64,000 nucleotides of DNA from Symsagittifera roscoffensis (lineage: Eukaryota; Xenacoelomorpha; Acoela; Convolutidae). The stretch's first letter is position 1; each line of letters opens with the position of its first letter. Below, in pieces: positions 12,260 through 21,627 of this stretch. The stretch lies in NCBI RefSeq assembly GCF_963678635.1, contig NC_087062.1, positions 10,214,670 to 10,278,669 on the forward strand, in the 5' to 3' direction. A model generated the notes under the pieces. It was not told the DNA's origin, did no database searches, and was given only the letters and a program-made list of their open reading frames with translations. The translations under genes were made by a program, and so were the position numbers.

Positions 12260-13531
12260 TTTTAGCTATTTCTCTGTCGGAACGCACGTAAACTGTTGAT
12301 ACACGCTCTCCCCAAAAAGTAAGTCTACATTTTTCCCCACCGATGCATCAAAACATAGTTCTACTGAAATAGTGCAATTGGTCAATTTAGGATTAATAAA
12401 GTCATGTGAAGCCTCCTGAGTAGATGTGAGATCAAATGCCATAATATAATAATTGTGATAATTAGCCAAACTGATTCCATGACTATTGCTAAAAACAAAG
12501 TCTAGAGCTTCCAGCGTGTTATAGTATATTTTTTTGTTATCAGTCGTTGACACTGGAGCACCTGCAATGGGTAGTCCGTTTCGGTAAACAATGATTTCAT
12601 TCAGCTGAAACTTTTGATAATGAAATGGGTTTGTTCGGTCAGTACCCAGTTATGCTGTATTCGAGTTACTTAGCAAAATCATTCCACGAGCTGGCTCTTT
12701 GGACACAACGTCTTCTTGTCGCCAGTTTTGCACACCAGTTGTGGCCAAAAAAGTTCTTGGTAAAACTTCAAAATCATTGTATATTGCGGGTGTTTTCAAC
12801 AGAGTTTTTTCTTTCGATGATAGTACAAAATCTGTTACTGTCATTTTGCGCACAAATAGGTTAGCCTCAGTCATTTGAACTTGGTAATGTTTACTTCGAT
12901 GCTCGGATAAAATAGAAAAGTCATTCGGAGATCGTATCAGAGTAAGTCTGAGTGTAACACCGCTGATAGGAAGTTTGTCACATGATAAAAAATCACAGGC
13001 AACTTTACCAAATGATCGAAATTAGCGTGATGCAGCTACGATTCGCTTACATTCCGCGACATCTTCAGCTCGCCCATCAGCGCTATCAATGCCTGATGGA
13101 TTATCTTCATAATAAAAACCTTGACAAGCAAGCCATGTTTTCTTTGCATCATTACCGTGTGAAATTTCGGCCTCAATGAAACTCTTATGGGCTAAATTGG
13201 TATAAGTTGTTAAAATTTTTTCTCCATTCAGGGACATAGTGCATTCGGTAAACAAAGATGAAGGTGGATTATTAACCAAATATAGGGTGTCTCGTTGCGG
13301 TGCCTCTGTAGCATGAGTTCGCAGTACATTGCCATTATTTTGAACAATGCGTGTTACAATCTCCAAGCGAGCTCGTTGAAAATTGATAAAGTTGTTTCTA
13401 TCTCCTAAGCCTTCATATTCGAGCATGGGACCATCAGGTGAATAAGATGGACCAACTTTTTGAGTGAATGCGTTTTCAAATGTAATGAGTAGAGGAGGCT
13501 TTTCTAATAAATCTTTTCTAATTCTTCGCAT
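12260..13531 (-). pseudogene. Maverick/Polinton F54H12.2-type capsid protein, most complete copy
   Basis: Covers nearly the whole family. The N-terminal block (13531-13022) ends at the same TAA as the other copies. The middle block (about 13020-12650) carries SGVTLRLTLIRSPNDFS, TEANLFVRKMTVTDFVLSSK and PAIYNDFEVLPRTFLATTG. A C-terminal block in 12553-12266 has NYHNYYIMAFDLTSTQEAS and FTCVPTEK. The AFDLT motif and the block order match F54H12.2-like Maverick capsid proteins, which build the icosahedral shell. It is broken by at least one in-frame stop and a frame change near 12650. The N-terminal extension (MRRIRKDLLEK) differs from units 1 and 2. Confidence 0.75.
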
Positions 13532-13539
13532 GAGTCATC

Positions 13540-13834
13540 AGACACTAACAGAATGTTTTCAATGTTTCTCAAACGATCGAAATCGTCAAACTTTACAAAT
13601 TTCAATTGAACTCTGCGAGCGTTTTGAACTCGTAGTTGTATTTTATGCATTTTTTGTAGTTGAACTCGTTCATAACTACAGGTTGAATATCTTTATATAA
13701 AAAAAACATCACTCTTTCAAATTTGGGATAAAATGTTATTCCTGTCAAAAGCTAAAAAGTCAACACTGTTTTTCCGGATTTTGACGGTCCTACAACTGCC
13801 ATAAACAGTCTTGCCGATGTATCAATAATTTTAT
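13540..13834 (-). pseudogene. Maverick packaging ATPase (FtsK/HerA type), N-terminal fragment
   Basis: The minus strand from about 13834 reads MNKIIDTSARLFMAVVGPSK followed by SGKTVLTF. GPSKSGKT is a Walker A motif in the context typical of Polinton genome-packaging ATPases. After the P-loop the frame hits a stop, then shows remnants of the FIPNLKE region. Near 13560-13640 it keeps fragments that match 48030-48150, where the gene is better preserved. It is abutted by the capsid N terminus at 13531. Confidence 0.65.
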
Positions 13835-13857
13835 TCATATCCTTGGATTTGGTAGCA

Positions 13858-14112
13858 CGCACATATTAAACCAGACAAAATTGAAAACTAAACTGATGTT
13901 TCTTCACAGCTTATTTGCGTCCAAGAAAGTTTATGGATACAAAAAAAAAGTAAATTGAAAATTAGAATCATTTTAGACATAAAAACTACTTCTGATCTGG
14001 GGACCGTAACATCATTACAAAACTTCCAAGGTTTTTGTTCGGTGTTTGTTTGATCATAAGCAAAATCGGTAATTATAGTCGCATCAGGCTCATCAATCGC
14101 TATTTCAGACAT
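13858..14112 (-). pseudogene. Maverick small membrane protein of the PRSEVVF type
   Basis: Reads MSEIAIDEPDATIITDFAYD, then KFCNDVTVPRSEVVFMSKMI and a hydrophobic stretch (LIFNLLFFCI), giving one predicted membrane span. After a stop in place of a probable Trp the same frame continues with FSILSGLI. The motif order (short N terminus, LPRSEVVF-like motif, one membrane helix, then a SLLSG..GY-like motif) is recurrent in small proteins of metazoan Mavericks. That is from memory of the family, not a search. It lies just upstream of the ATPase on the same strand, as in the copy at 48330-48571. Confidence 0.55.
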
Positions 14113-14227
14113 TCAGCTGTTCGCTTTAATTTTCTCTCCATCTCGTTCTCTCTGACTCTCAATCTATAACACTCGTCGTGTTTTAATGAGAAAAAAAATG
14201 TGTTCTTCGTCATAAAATATGTATTAT

Positions 14228-15125
14228 CTATACTTCTGAACAATAAAAAATCTCGTATCGAGTATAACTTCTAAAGTCAATAGTTATGTCAGTGTCATTG
14301 CCATGCATTTCCACAACATAATTTGCTGGCACATATTCAGTTTTTGCATAAAATACAACAATTTTTACAGAGTTCTCTTTTGGTAGTTTCTGAACTTCCG
14401 CAGGTAGGTCACTGCTGTGAAGATCCATTTGAGTTCCGGAATTACGTTGGGCACTAAGGCTAGCCTGAAAAGACATACTCCTCGTTTGTTGGCTAACATT
14501 TTGACAAAACTTGTAACGTTGAAAATAGACGAATTGGTCAATCACTGGGAGAAAAATTCTTAAATTAGTCAACTCGTCTCCTGATAGAGTATTTTGTTCT
14601 TTCCGTTGCACAACTTGACCTCGGCAATTAATTTGTTCTGTTCTGATCAAAGTTATTTTGATATCACTCTCTGGTGTCATCCAAGTCAAGAACACTATAT
14701 TTGGAGATGATTACGTCTTCGCTTTTGCTAGTCTTTCGTTGCTGCTCATTTGTCAGCCAATCAAAAAAGACCTTATTTTTTTCAGGGCACAGTAATTCCT
14801 GGAGTTGTAAAAAATTAAATGTCTATTGCAAGATGGATAATTCTTGAAATGTAAGTTTTCAATTCTCGGGCAACCTAACTCATCATGATTTACAATTCCT
14901 CGATCCAAGTGCCAGAAATTCAGCCTTTTTTTCTATTGGCGTAAAATCAGCGTTAGGATTTCTCAAAACAAAACTTTGAATAATCTGATTTAGGTTCAAA
15001 TATAAATAATTTCCGGTTTCCCCGTGAATTCCGTGCAATTGATTTGTTAAACAGTTGTGCGCTTCTTGTTCAGCTTTAGGTAGTGAGTTGAAAAGGACTG
15101 CAGGTAGAAAAATAAAAGAGAGTCG
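14228..15125 (-). pseudogene. Maverick-associated protein, possible minor structural protein (broken)
   Basis: The downstream part (14695-14228) is open for 155 codons and includes TPESDIKITLIRTEQINCRG and ENSVKIVVFYAKTEYVPANY. An upstream part of the same gene, about 15125-14870, reads FLPAVLFNSLPKAEQEAHNC and IIQSFVLRNPNADFTPIEKK. Frames between are broken. Related copies lie at 19130-20020 and 48689-49250. I do not firmly recognise the family. The ITLIR stretch and the position next to the membrane protein are compatible with a minor virion protein. Confidence in any function is low. Confidence 0.4.
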
Positions 15126-15317
15126 CTATAATCAGAAGTCGTAATGGCTCATTCTTTAACTATAAAGGTACTTTTTTATAGCGAAATCTTATCAAATCTA
15201 TCACGACTGATTGTTCGCTCAACATTCTAATAACTGAGAGGGTTCTGGTCTGATTGTCTGGTTAATTTGACTACTAAACAGAAAGTAATACCGCTCAAAT
15301 GACCAATCAAGATGCTG

Positions 15318-15536
15318 TTACACATCATGTAAAACTGCATGTAGACGTAATATTTTCGAATCTTTTAAGTATTTGTCCAAGGAAGAGTCGTCTATGCCAA
15401 AAAGACCTCCATATGTTCTAAGTTTAATGACTACGTTATATCTTAAACCTTTTTCACAAGAAAAAAACAGAGAAAATGCAGCCAGAAAGTAATTTCGACG
15501 GTCAGAGTTTTCCGGATACAATTTTTTCGCCATCAA
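15318..15536 (-). pseudogene. Maverick-block fragment, unrecognised
   Basis: 72 open codons, MAKKLYPENSDRRNYFLAAF onward, ending HAVLHDV. The same sequence recurs in decayed form at about 20170-20430 and in part at 49260-49400, so it is a conserved part of the Maverick block. It may be a further upstream segment of the gene at 14228-15125. No motif identifies it. Confidence 0.35.
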
Positions 15537-15539
15537 ATG

Positions 15540-16058
15540 AATCTCATGAATGATTTACAAATCTGTTGAGTTAACTCCACGTTTTTCCAATTTCATTATT
15601 TGTTTTAATTCCAATACTCTTTAAACCTACTGAATTTCAAAACTGTGGAAGTAAAAGTAACCTGTTAGATACCAATTGCTGATATCTACAACTCGGTGAT
15701 ATACCTTTAATTAGACCTTCAGCCTTTTTCATAAATTTTTAACATTTTCGTAAGCAAAAAGCTAAATTTTCATTCTGCGCTTTTTTTTCTTGCAATCAGC
15801 TTAGTGTCAAAGTCGAACAAGAAGTAAAATAAAATTTCAAAAGTAGCATTCGACAACTCAATCGTTTTTACAAGTTTTTGTTTCTAAATCAAACTCAAAG
15901 TTTCTAGACTGGTTGAAAACAATACGCAGCTAAAAGTACAATTTCTTCTGTCTGTGTTTTCGGGATAAGCGTATTTTAAACTCGGGAAAAATTTGAGGAA
16001 AGTTTAACAATTATCACCTTCCGATAAAGTTTTAGATGCCATCAGACTCTTGTTTTAG
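15540..16058. other. Non-coding spacer of the Maverick block
   Basis: No gene is supported. The stretch recurs at about 20430-20700 (shortened) and at 49390-49930, each time leading to the start of the G+C-rich plus-strand gene. Here the tttagatgccatcagact start region is itself duplicated (16031-16049 and 16055-16072). Confidence 0.5.
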
Positions 16059-16150
16059 ATGCCATCAGACTTAGAGACATTCAAAGTCATTTTCGGGTGA
16101 CTAGTACTTATCAACACTCCAATTGAGGAGATTCATGTTCGTTTTAAGGT
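16059..16150 (+). pseudogene. 5' fragment of the G+C-rich small gene
   Basis: Begins ATGCCATCAGACTTAGAGAC and matches the first 30 codons or so of the intact gene at 49939, including LVLINTPIEEIH, with a stop in the middle. Homology ends at about 16150, where sequence of the penton-like gene on the other strand takes over. Confidence 0.6.
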
Positions 16151-16697
16151 TGGGTTCAAAAGGGTAAACGGAGATATGACTGGATTCATTGTAGCCGATA
16201 TGGTAGCCCGTTCCATCTTTTATACCTTTGAAACCCAAAGTACTAGGAGTTTGTGGACTCTCAAAGGTAATGCTTTCCCAATAATGCATCCATATTAAAA
16301 GATGTTTGGTATTGGGGTCGATTCTATAACTGATACTATCAAGATCATTCTTCCGATTGATTTCGTTGCAATTTTTCTCGATTCCGTCATAGTCACTATT
16401 TGTTATTTCACTTTTTTCTCCATCATATGGTCTAGATATTTATCTTTTGCCACTTCAAGGCTTGCTTTAACTTAGTAGTACACTAATTTGGTATGCGTAA
16501 CATTGTTAATATGAGTGGGAAACGTTATTTCTGTCAATGCAACTCTACATTCACTTTGTAGATCGATATCTTCGCTTAGCAGTTTTCTGAAGCTCGCTAC
16601 AGAGTTGTCATTGAAAATATACAATGAGGCTGATGACACCAGTGTAATGGTAAATGAATCTTTTTCGCTTCTAAATTTGTCAGACAGTTTAGTTTGA
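16101..16697 (-). pseudogene. Maverick penton-like / minor capsid protein remnant
   Basis: The minus strand from about 16697 reads DSFTITLVSSASLYIFNDNS, then LLSEDIDLQSECRVALTEIT followed by FPTHINNV. This matches a widespread Maverick protein whose N terminus is F-x-V-T-LPSN-x-S ... YP-x-N ... F-x-x-x-L ... L ... W-x-V-x-L-x-E-x-x-YP-x-x-x-N. I associate it with the penton or minor capsid role. After broken frames, 16289-16101 adds SISYRIDPNTKHLL-type sequence and TLGFKGIKDG, corresponding to the later LGF motif. At least one stop and one frameshift are present. It lies just downstream of the integrase remnant. Confidence 0.5.
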
Positions 16698-17610
16698 TCC
16701 TTCTTTCCTTTTCCAATACCCTGATGGGTTCAGGCTCGTAAAATTTACCCTCTATTGGTTTCTTATCAGCGTCGATGAGGTTATAATTTCGTGGGTTTCT
16801 TGTTGGGATGTCAAAGATTTCAAAAACTTCGTCAGTGACTGATTGCTTGTATCCTTTTCGAAAATGAAGGTCAGTTTTTGCTATTCTAACAAAATCACCA
16901 ACGTAGTGCCTTGTTCGGCGTACTAGTTTCTGCGATTGTTCCACGCTTAATGAAATGAGACGTGGAACGTCCTTTTTGATAACTTCATTCGGGGCTAATT
17001 TTGTAACGAGGTTTGTTCTCGAGTTCATTGTGTTGACAAAATCTTGAAGCTTATCGATGTATGACTAGGTACTTTTGTCCTTCAAATACTTATAAATCAA
17101 ACCCTTTTTTGATTGAATGTTCCTCTCCGGGAAAGCGGTTTTTTCTTCACGTTTTGTTGTATATGTTTCGATGCCCTTTTCCTCACATAAAGTTTTGAAT
17201 GACCCCTTGAACTGTAAGCCATTGTCTACCCAGACCTTTTTGGCTGTTTTTTTTCATTTGTTTGAATGCTTCCGCAGTAGGTGGCATACTTTGATTTCAA
17301 TGGTTATACATGGTTTCAATGGTTGTTTGATTTCAATCCCCTGCAACCATAAGATATTTGATACTTTTGTTGTAATCTGCAAGTTTATCAAGATACGCCA
17401 GGTCAATTGACCAAATTTCGTCTAGGTCATAAACTATCACTTTGGGGCGTGGTGTTTCGCAAGGAGTTGTTCGATATTTTGTATATGCAGGCTCGGTATG
17501 TAAAAAATTTCATCTTACTTTGTGAAATTTTTGATTCCTTTTTTAGGTTCTGTACACCGCCAAACAATGCTGGACCTTTATTGTATATTTATTTTTCAAC
17601 AGTTTTTCTT
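16690..17610 (-). pseudogene. Maverick/Polinton retroviral-like integrase (broken)
   Basis: From about 17430 the minus strand reads VIVYDLDEIWSIDLAYLDKL and YNKSIKYLMVA (first catalytic Asp block). After a frame disruption it gives NGLQFKGSFKTLCEEKGIET and AAF-like AFPERNIQSKKGLIYKYL. The region 17028-16690 then gives NSRTNLVTKLAPNEVIKKD, YVGDFVRIAKTDLHFRKGYK and PIEGKFYEPEPIRV. These are the core, the APNEV block and the C-terminal SH3/chromo-like part of Polinton integrase, which inserts the element. The C-terminal block is the best preserved. Stops and frameshifts make it a pseudogene. A related fragment is at 28953-29543. Confidence 0.8.
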
Positions 17611-17615
17611 CAGCG

Positions 17616-18470
17616 TCATCTTGCCATGTTTTGTTTTTGTCTTCGTCTACCCTGTCGTTGCAGAATCTGAATTGTTATCGGGCGTTTCGTACGATTCGGA
17701 GTCTTCTTCCTCTGCTGCTCCTTGTTCTCCTTTGGTTTTTGCGCTGCCCGTTCTCTGTAACTACCTGCAACAGCCCTTCTGATAATGCTTCGTTTAATGC
17801 TTTTTGAGCCGGAACTTGTGGGAGAAAGGGGGGCTGTATGTGTTGACGGAGAATTTGTGGAATCTCTGCTTCTTTGCTTCTGTTGAGCTCGTTCCTTATT
17901 CATTGACTGAACCGCGACTTTGGCATACTTGTTCATAACCAACTGTTCAACAAGTTGTAGTGACCTCAAAATTAGTATAAAAGCAGGGTTGTGAAGATTT
18001 TTAGTTTGTTGTTGTATATCATACAAAAAACTGATGCTTTAATATCGGTTGGAACGTTATCAATGTAAATTTCTTCATTATCTTAATTTAATTTGACTCG
18101 CTTTGACTTTTTAATAAATTCAAGAAGTTTTTTCGCTCGCTTAAGTTTGTGTTCGTCCATGAGCTGTAATTGTAACAGGATACGTTCAGTGGATAAAGCC
18201 TCACTAAGCTCAGCATTTTTTCCATCTCATTTCCTTCATCATCATTATCATCATCTTCAGTGAGAAGGAGAGTTTGTTTCTGTGGATTGTTTTCTGCTTT
18301 GGCAACGATAGGACGTTCCAGGGTTGGGGTTATGACTGGCGTATCAGAAGCTGATTTGTTTATTGATGTTGTTGTTGATTCATTTAGGGTCTCAAACGGT
18401 TCAAATATGATAGTTCCGGTTTCTTAAGTTTGATGGAATTGTCAAGCAAAATCTGTGCTGCAGATGGTTG
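17616..18470 (-). pseudogene. Maverick-associated coiled/basic protein upstream of integrase
   Basis: The stretch 18026-17616 is open for 136 codons, with YDIQQQTKNLHNPAFILILR followed by a Ser/Arg/Lys-rich tail. Upstream, around 18250-18030, reads LMDEHKLKRAKKLLEFIKKS then NEEIYIDNVPTDIK. A block LL...L...GEI.I.G..I followed by a helix and basic tail occurs in a small protein often found beside Maverick integrases. I recognise the pattern but not a name. An acidic stretch (LTEDDDNDDEGNEMEK) precedes it near 18255. The frame is broken at two or more points. Confidence 0.45.
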
Positions 18471-18479
18471 ATCTCTGAT

Positions 18480-18879
18480 ATATATATATACTTCGGAATT
18501 AGAGCAAATTCGTCTGCTGCTTTTTCTATGCTGTCAAATACTTGAAGCAAAGATAAAGTATATGTCTGATTATATGAAATCCTTGTTTGTTCAGTATAAA
18601 AGCTAGTTTTTATTCAGGACTCGTTTTTAGATTGATTAAAATTTTGTATAATTTTTCAAATTTATAAGGGTCGGGATACTGAAAGGCACATTACTGTTGA
18701 CTACATTGAGCAATTATTCAGAAACAACTGATAATATTTGACTATTTGATGTTTTTTTTTCTAATGAAGCCTTGTAGTTGAGTTGGGTTCAGCTGTACCA
18801 TCTAATAGAATAAAAAAAATTTCTCGTTCATTTGTGATGAGGGTCACTTCTGCTTTATCTAATTGTAAATAGAAAATTG
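18480..18879. other. Maverick-block spacer without supported gene
   Basis: The minus strand has short open pieces (for example DPYKFEKLYKILINLKTSPE near 18640) separated by stops, perhaps an old gene I cannot identify. A TATATATATA run lies near 18482. At about 18880 the sequence switches to a second copy of the block seen at 13960-15500. Confidence 0.35.
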
Positions 18880-20430
18880 ACATAAAACTACTTCTTATCT
18901 GGGGACTGTAACATCATCACAAAACTTCCAAGGTTTTTGTTCGGTGTTTGTTTGATCATAAGCAAAATCGGTAATTATAGTCGCGTCAGGCTCATCAATC
19001 GTCAATTCAGACATTCAGCTTTTCAATTTTCTCTCTATCTCGTTCTCTCTGACTCTCTATCTATAACACTCGTTTCTAAATGAGAAAGAAAAAATGTGTT
19101 TTTTGGCATGAAATATGTATTATCTATACTTCTGAACAATAAAAAATCTCGTATCGAGCATAACTTCTAAAGTCATTAGTTATGTCAGTGTCATTGCCAT
19201 TAATTTCCACAACATGATTGGCCGGCACATATTCAGTTTTTGCATGAAATACAACATTTTTTACAGAGTTCTCTTTTGGTAGTTTCTGAACTTCTCAGGT
19301 AGGTCGATGCTGTGAAGATCCATTTGAGTTCCGGGTTGACGTTTGGGCACTAACAATAGCCTGGGAAGACATACTCCTCGTTTGTTGGCTAACATTTTGA
19401 CAATACTTGTAAGGTTGAAATTAGACAATTTGGTCAATCACTGGGAGAAAAATTCTTACATGTCCTGATAGAGTAATTTGTTCTTTCCGTTGCACAACTT
19501 GACCTCGGCAATTAATTTGTTCTGTTCTGATCAAATTTATTTTGATATCACCATCTGGTGTCATCCAAGTCAAAAACACTAAATTTGGAGATAATTACGT
19601 CTTCGCTTTTGCTAGTCTTTCGTTGCTACTCATTGGTCAGCCAATGAAAAAAGAAATCAATTTTTTTCAGGACCTTAGTTTTTTGTAAGATGTAACTGTC
19701 TATTGCAAGATAGTTCTTGAAGTGTAAGTTTTCAATTCTCGAGCAACCTTATTCATCATGATTCACAATTCCCCGATCCAAGTATATTGCCAGAAGTTCA
19801 GCCTTCTCTTTTCCCTTGGCGTAAAATTCAGCGTTAGGATTTCTCAAAACAAAACTTTGAATAATCTGATTTAGGTTTAAATATAAATGATTTCCGGTTT
19901 CCCAAGGAATTCCGTGCAATTGATTTGTTGAACAGTTGTGCGCTTTTTGTTCAGCTTTAGTTAGTGAGTTGAAAAGGACTGCAGGTAGAAAAATAAAAGA
20001 GAGTCGCTATAATCAGAAGTCATATTGGCTAATTCTTTAATTATAAAGGTCTTTTTTTATGGCGAAATCTTACCAAATCTATCACGATTGATTGTTCGCT
20101 CAACATTCTAGTAACTGATAGGGTTCTGGTCTGATTGTCTGGTGAATTTGACATCTAAAGAGAAAGTAATACCGCTCAAATGACCAATCATGCTGCTGTT
20201 ACACATCATGTAAAATTGCATGCAGACGTAATATTTTCGAGTCTCATAAATATTTGTCCAAGGAAGAGTCGTCTATGCCAAGAAGACCTCCATATGGTCT
20301 AAGTTTAATGACTACAATATAATTTAAACCTTTTTCACAAGAAAAAAAAACAGAGAACATGCAGCCAGAAAGTAATTTCGACGGTCAGAGTTTTCCGGAT
20401 ACGTTTTTTTTCGCCGTCAAATGAATCTCA
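18880..20430 (-). pseudogene. Second copy of the Maverick membrane-protein and neighbouring genes (decayed)
   Basis: Homologous to 13960-15540. The PRSEVVF-type membrane protein remnant is at about 18890-19014. The broken possible minor virion protein runs at about 19130-20020, with FLPAVLFNSLTKAEQKAHNC and LNQIIQSFVLRNPNAEF recognisable. The KLYPEN... fragment follows at about 20170-20430. All frames carry stops or indels different from those in the first copy, so the duplication is not recent. Confidence 0.55.
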
Positions 20431-20704
20431 TGAATGATTTCCAAATCTGTTGAGTTAACTCTACGTTTTTCCAATATCATTATTTATTTTCCAAATCAAA
20501 CTCAAAATTTCTAGACTGGTTGAAAATAACACGCAGCTAAAAGTAAAATTACTTCTGTCTGTGTTTTCTGGATAAGCGTATTTCAAACTCGGTAAAAATT
20601 TGAGGAAAGTTTAACAATTATCACCTTCCGAAACATGCCCTTCCAAAAGTTTTCATTTGATTAACAATTTCATGTGATTTAAAATGTTAACTTGCTTGTT
20701 TTAG

Positions 20705-20970
20705 ATGCAATCAGACTTAGAGACAGTCAAAGTCCCTTTCGGGGGACTAGTACTCATCATCATTCCAATTGAGGAGATTCATTCCACGAACTCAATTTGA
20801 GTAAACCCCTTCCTCGAACTTTCATCCCTGGGTCGCCCGAGTGGGAGCTCCTCACCGAGCAACTCAGGGACATAGTCGCCCTCGGGGGTTGGATTGGTTT
20901 CAGGGCTGCTGATATGCTGGGGCTGATGGACAGCCCACCAGTGTCCATTTATTCACACCTCTTCTTATAA
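20705..20970 (+). pseudogene. G+C-rich small gene, left copy (internal deletion)
   Basis: Starts ATGCAATCAGAC and reads MQSDLETVKVPFGGLVLIII, then hits TGA after a deletion of the central third. The C-terminal half (about 20802-20970) is in another frame, with GSPEWELLTEQLRDIVALGG and IYSHLFL. Against the intact copy at 49939-50265 most replacements are conservative (I/V, L/I, V/I, M/L, D/N). It ends in the same hairpin. This is a broken copy. Confidence 0.7.
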
Positions 20971-20986
20971 AGAAGAGATTTTTTTA
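20959..20986 (+). terminator. Hairpin plus T run at the stop codon of the G+C-rich gene (left copy)
   Basis: CTCTTCTT (20959-20966) pairs with AAGAAGAG (20970-20977), with the TAA stop codon in the loop, followed by atttttttat. The right copy has a 9-base stem. The layout resembles a bacterial-type terminator or the hairpin that ends transcripts in some giant viruses. The function in this genome is inference. Confidence 0.45.
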
Positions 20987-21119
20987 TCAAATTATTTTTT
21001 TAGTCCCCTTCTTCATCATCCCCTTTACTTATCTTATTTTGATTATTATGATGATTATTATGCTTTTCGACAACATCAATTTTCGGGTAATTCATTCTTA
21101 TTTTGTTCAAAATGATCAT

Positions 21120-21353
21120 TCATTTTTGCCTAAATAGAGGTGGCGGCCGCCACACTTGACGAACTTTCCTTTCTTCGAGATCCAGCAATAAATTATGCAA
21201 TTTTGAAAAAAATCGTTCACCGCAGCCAACACTTAAGCAGCTACGCTGCCAAAATTTTGTGCTTTCCCATATACCATAGAGTTTGATTGCATTAGATTCA
21301 ATTGGTTGCATATAATAGGTATATAACGTCATTTTACTAGCCAATGACCCCAA
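21120..21353 (-). other. Possible small gene, 77 open codons (left copy)
   Basis: The minus-strand frame stays open in both copies (also 50415-50648), although they differ by two indels of three bases each. Shared stretches include LASKMTLYT, MQPIES, KLYGIWEST and LEERK. The first ATG is the internal Met of SKMTLYT. Amino-acid replacements are frequent, so selection is not demonstrated. I recognise no family. Confidence 0.3.
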
Positions 21354-21409
21354 ACTTTAGAAGTGAAAGCATGCACCAACCAAAGCTTAACTTCATTCCC
21401 GTTTCCATG

Positions 21410-21558
21410 AAGTGGCTAGAAAATTACCAATTTTAACACTCCTTAAAACATGTGTGCCCAAAAAAGTAGGATCTTTAACACCTTTGGGTTTTAAAAGTGG
21501 TCAGTGCAACGGCACAGCGAAAAAAGGTGGGTAAAAATGGTCATTTTCCTAGCCACTT
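21410..21558. mobile_element. MITE-like element with terminal inverted repeats (left copy)
   Basis: The left arm from aagtggctagaaaattacca (21410) matches the reverse complement of the right arm ending cattttcctagccactt (21558) over roughly 25 bases. The interior of about 100 bases is non-coding. The copy at 50705-50851 has GGCTGG/CCAGCC where this one has GGCTAG/CTAGCC, so both arms changed together. Confidence 0.45.
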
Positions 21559-21601
21559 TTACCATACTACTTCCATACCTAACACTTACAATAATTTGTA
21601 A

Positions 21602-21627
21602 GGCTGAAACAATTCAGAGTTTCAGCC
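21602..21627. promoter_or_regulatory. Conserved 9-bp stem, 8-base loop hairpin (left copy)
   Basis: GGCTGAAAC (21602-21610) and GTTTCAGCC (21619-21627) form a perfect stem. It is conserved at 50895-50920, where only one loop base and flanking bases differ. It lies upstream of the ORF1/gag relics and might be a leader RNA structure. No function is shown. Confidence 0.4.

Larger units (their letters stand above)
719..13540. repeat. Tandem array of about 3.93-kb units (one partial, two near-identical, one diverged)
   Basis: The sequence starting cacccgagtttagctattc recurs at 2382, 6319 and 10250, giving spacings of 3937 and 3931 bases. Units 2382-6318 and 6319-10249 differ at only scattered positions. 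719-2381 is the tail of an earlier unit. The unit from 10250 matches at both ends but carries extra and diverged sequence between about 11400 and 12650. Each full unit holds a plus-strand pseudogene with a possible HUH motif and minus-strand capsid-like and third-gene pseudogenes, so this is an amplified virus-like segment and not a simple satellite. Confidence 0.9.
10250..13540. repeat. Array unit 3 (diverged, with rearranged capsid region)
   Basis: Homology to the other units runs from cacccgagtttagc through the Rep-like gene. After about 11600 the sequence differs: it carries an extra partial capsid fragment (11935-12240) and then a more complete capsid gene (12260-13531). The third-gene region is missing, and the unit runs directly into packaging-ATPase sequence at about 13535. 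Confidence 0.8.

Noticed and set aside
17522-17782. Plus-strand hydrophobic frames opposite the integrase and basic protein remnants
   Set aside because: They are antisense to recognisable Maverick integrase and Lys/Arg-rich sequence. The hydrophobicity is a complement effect.
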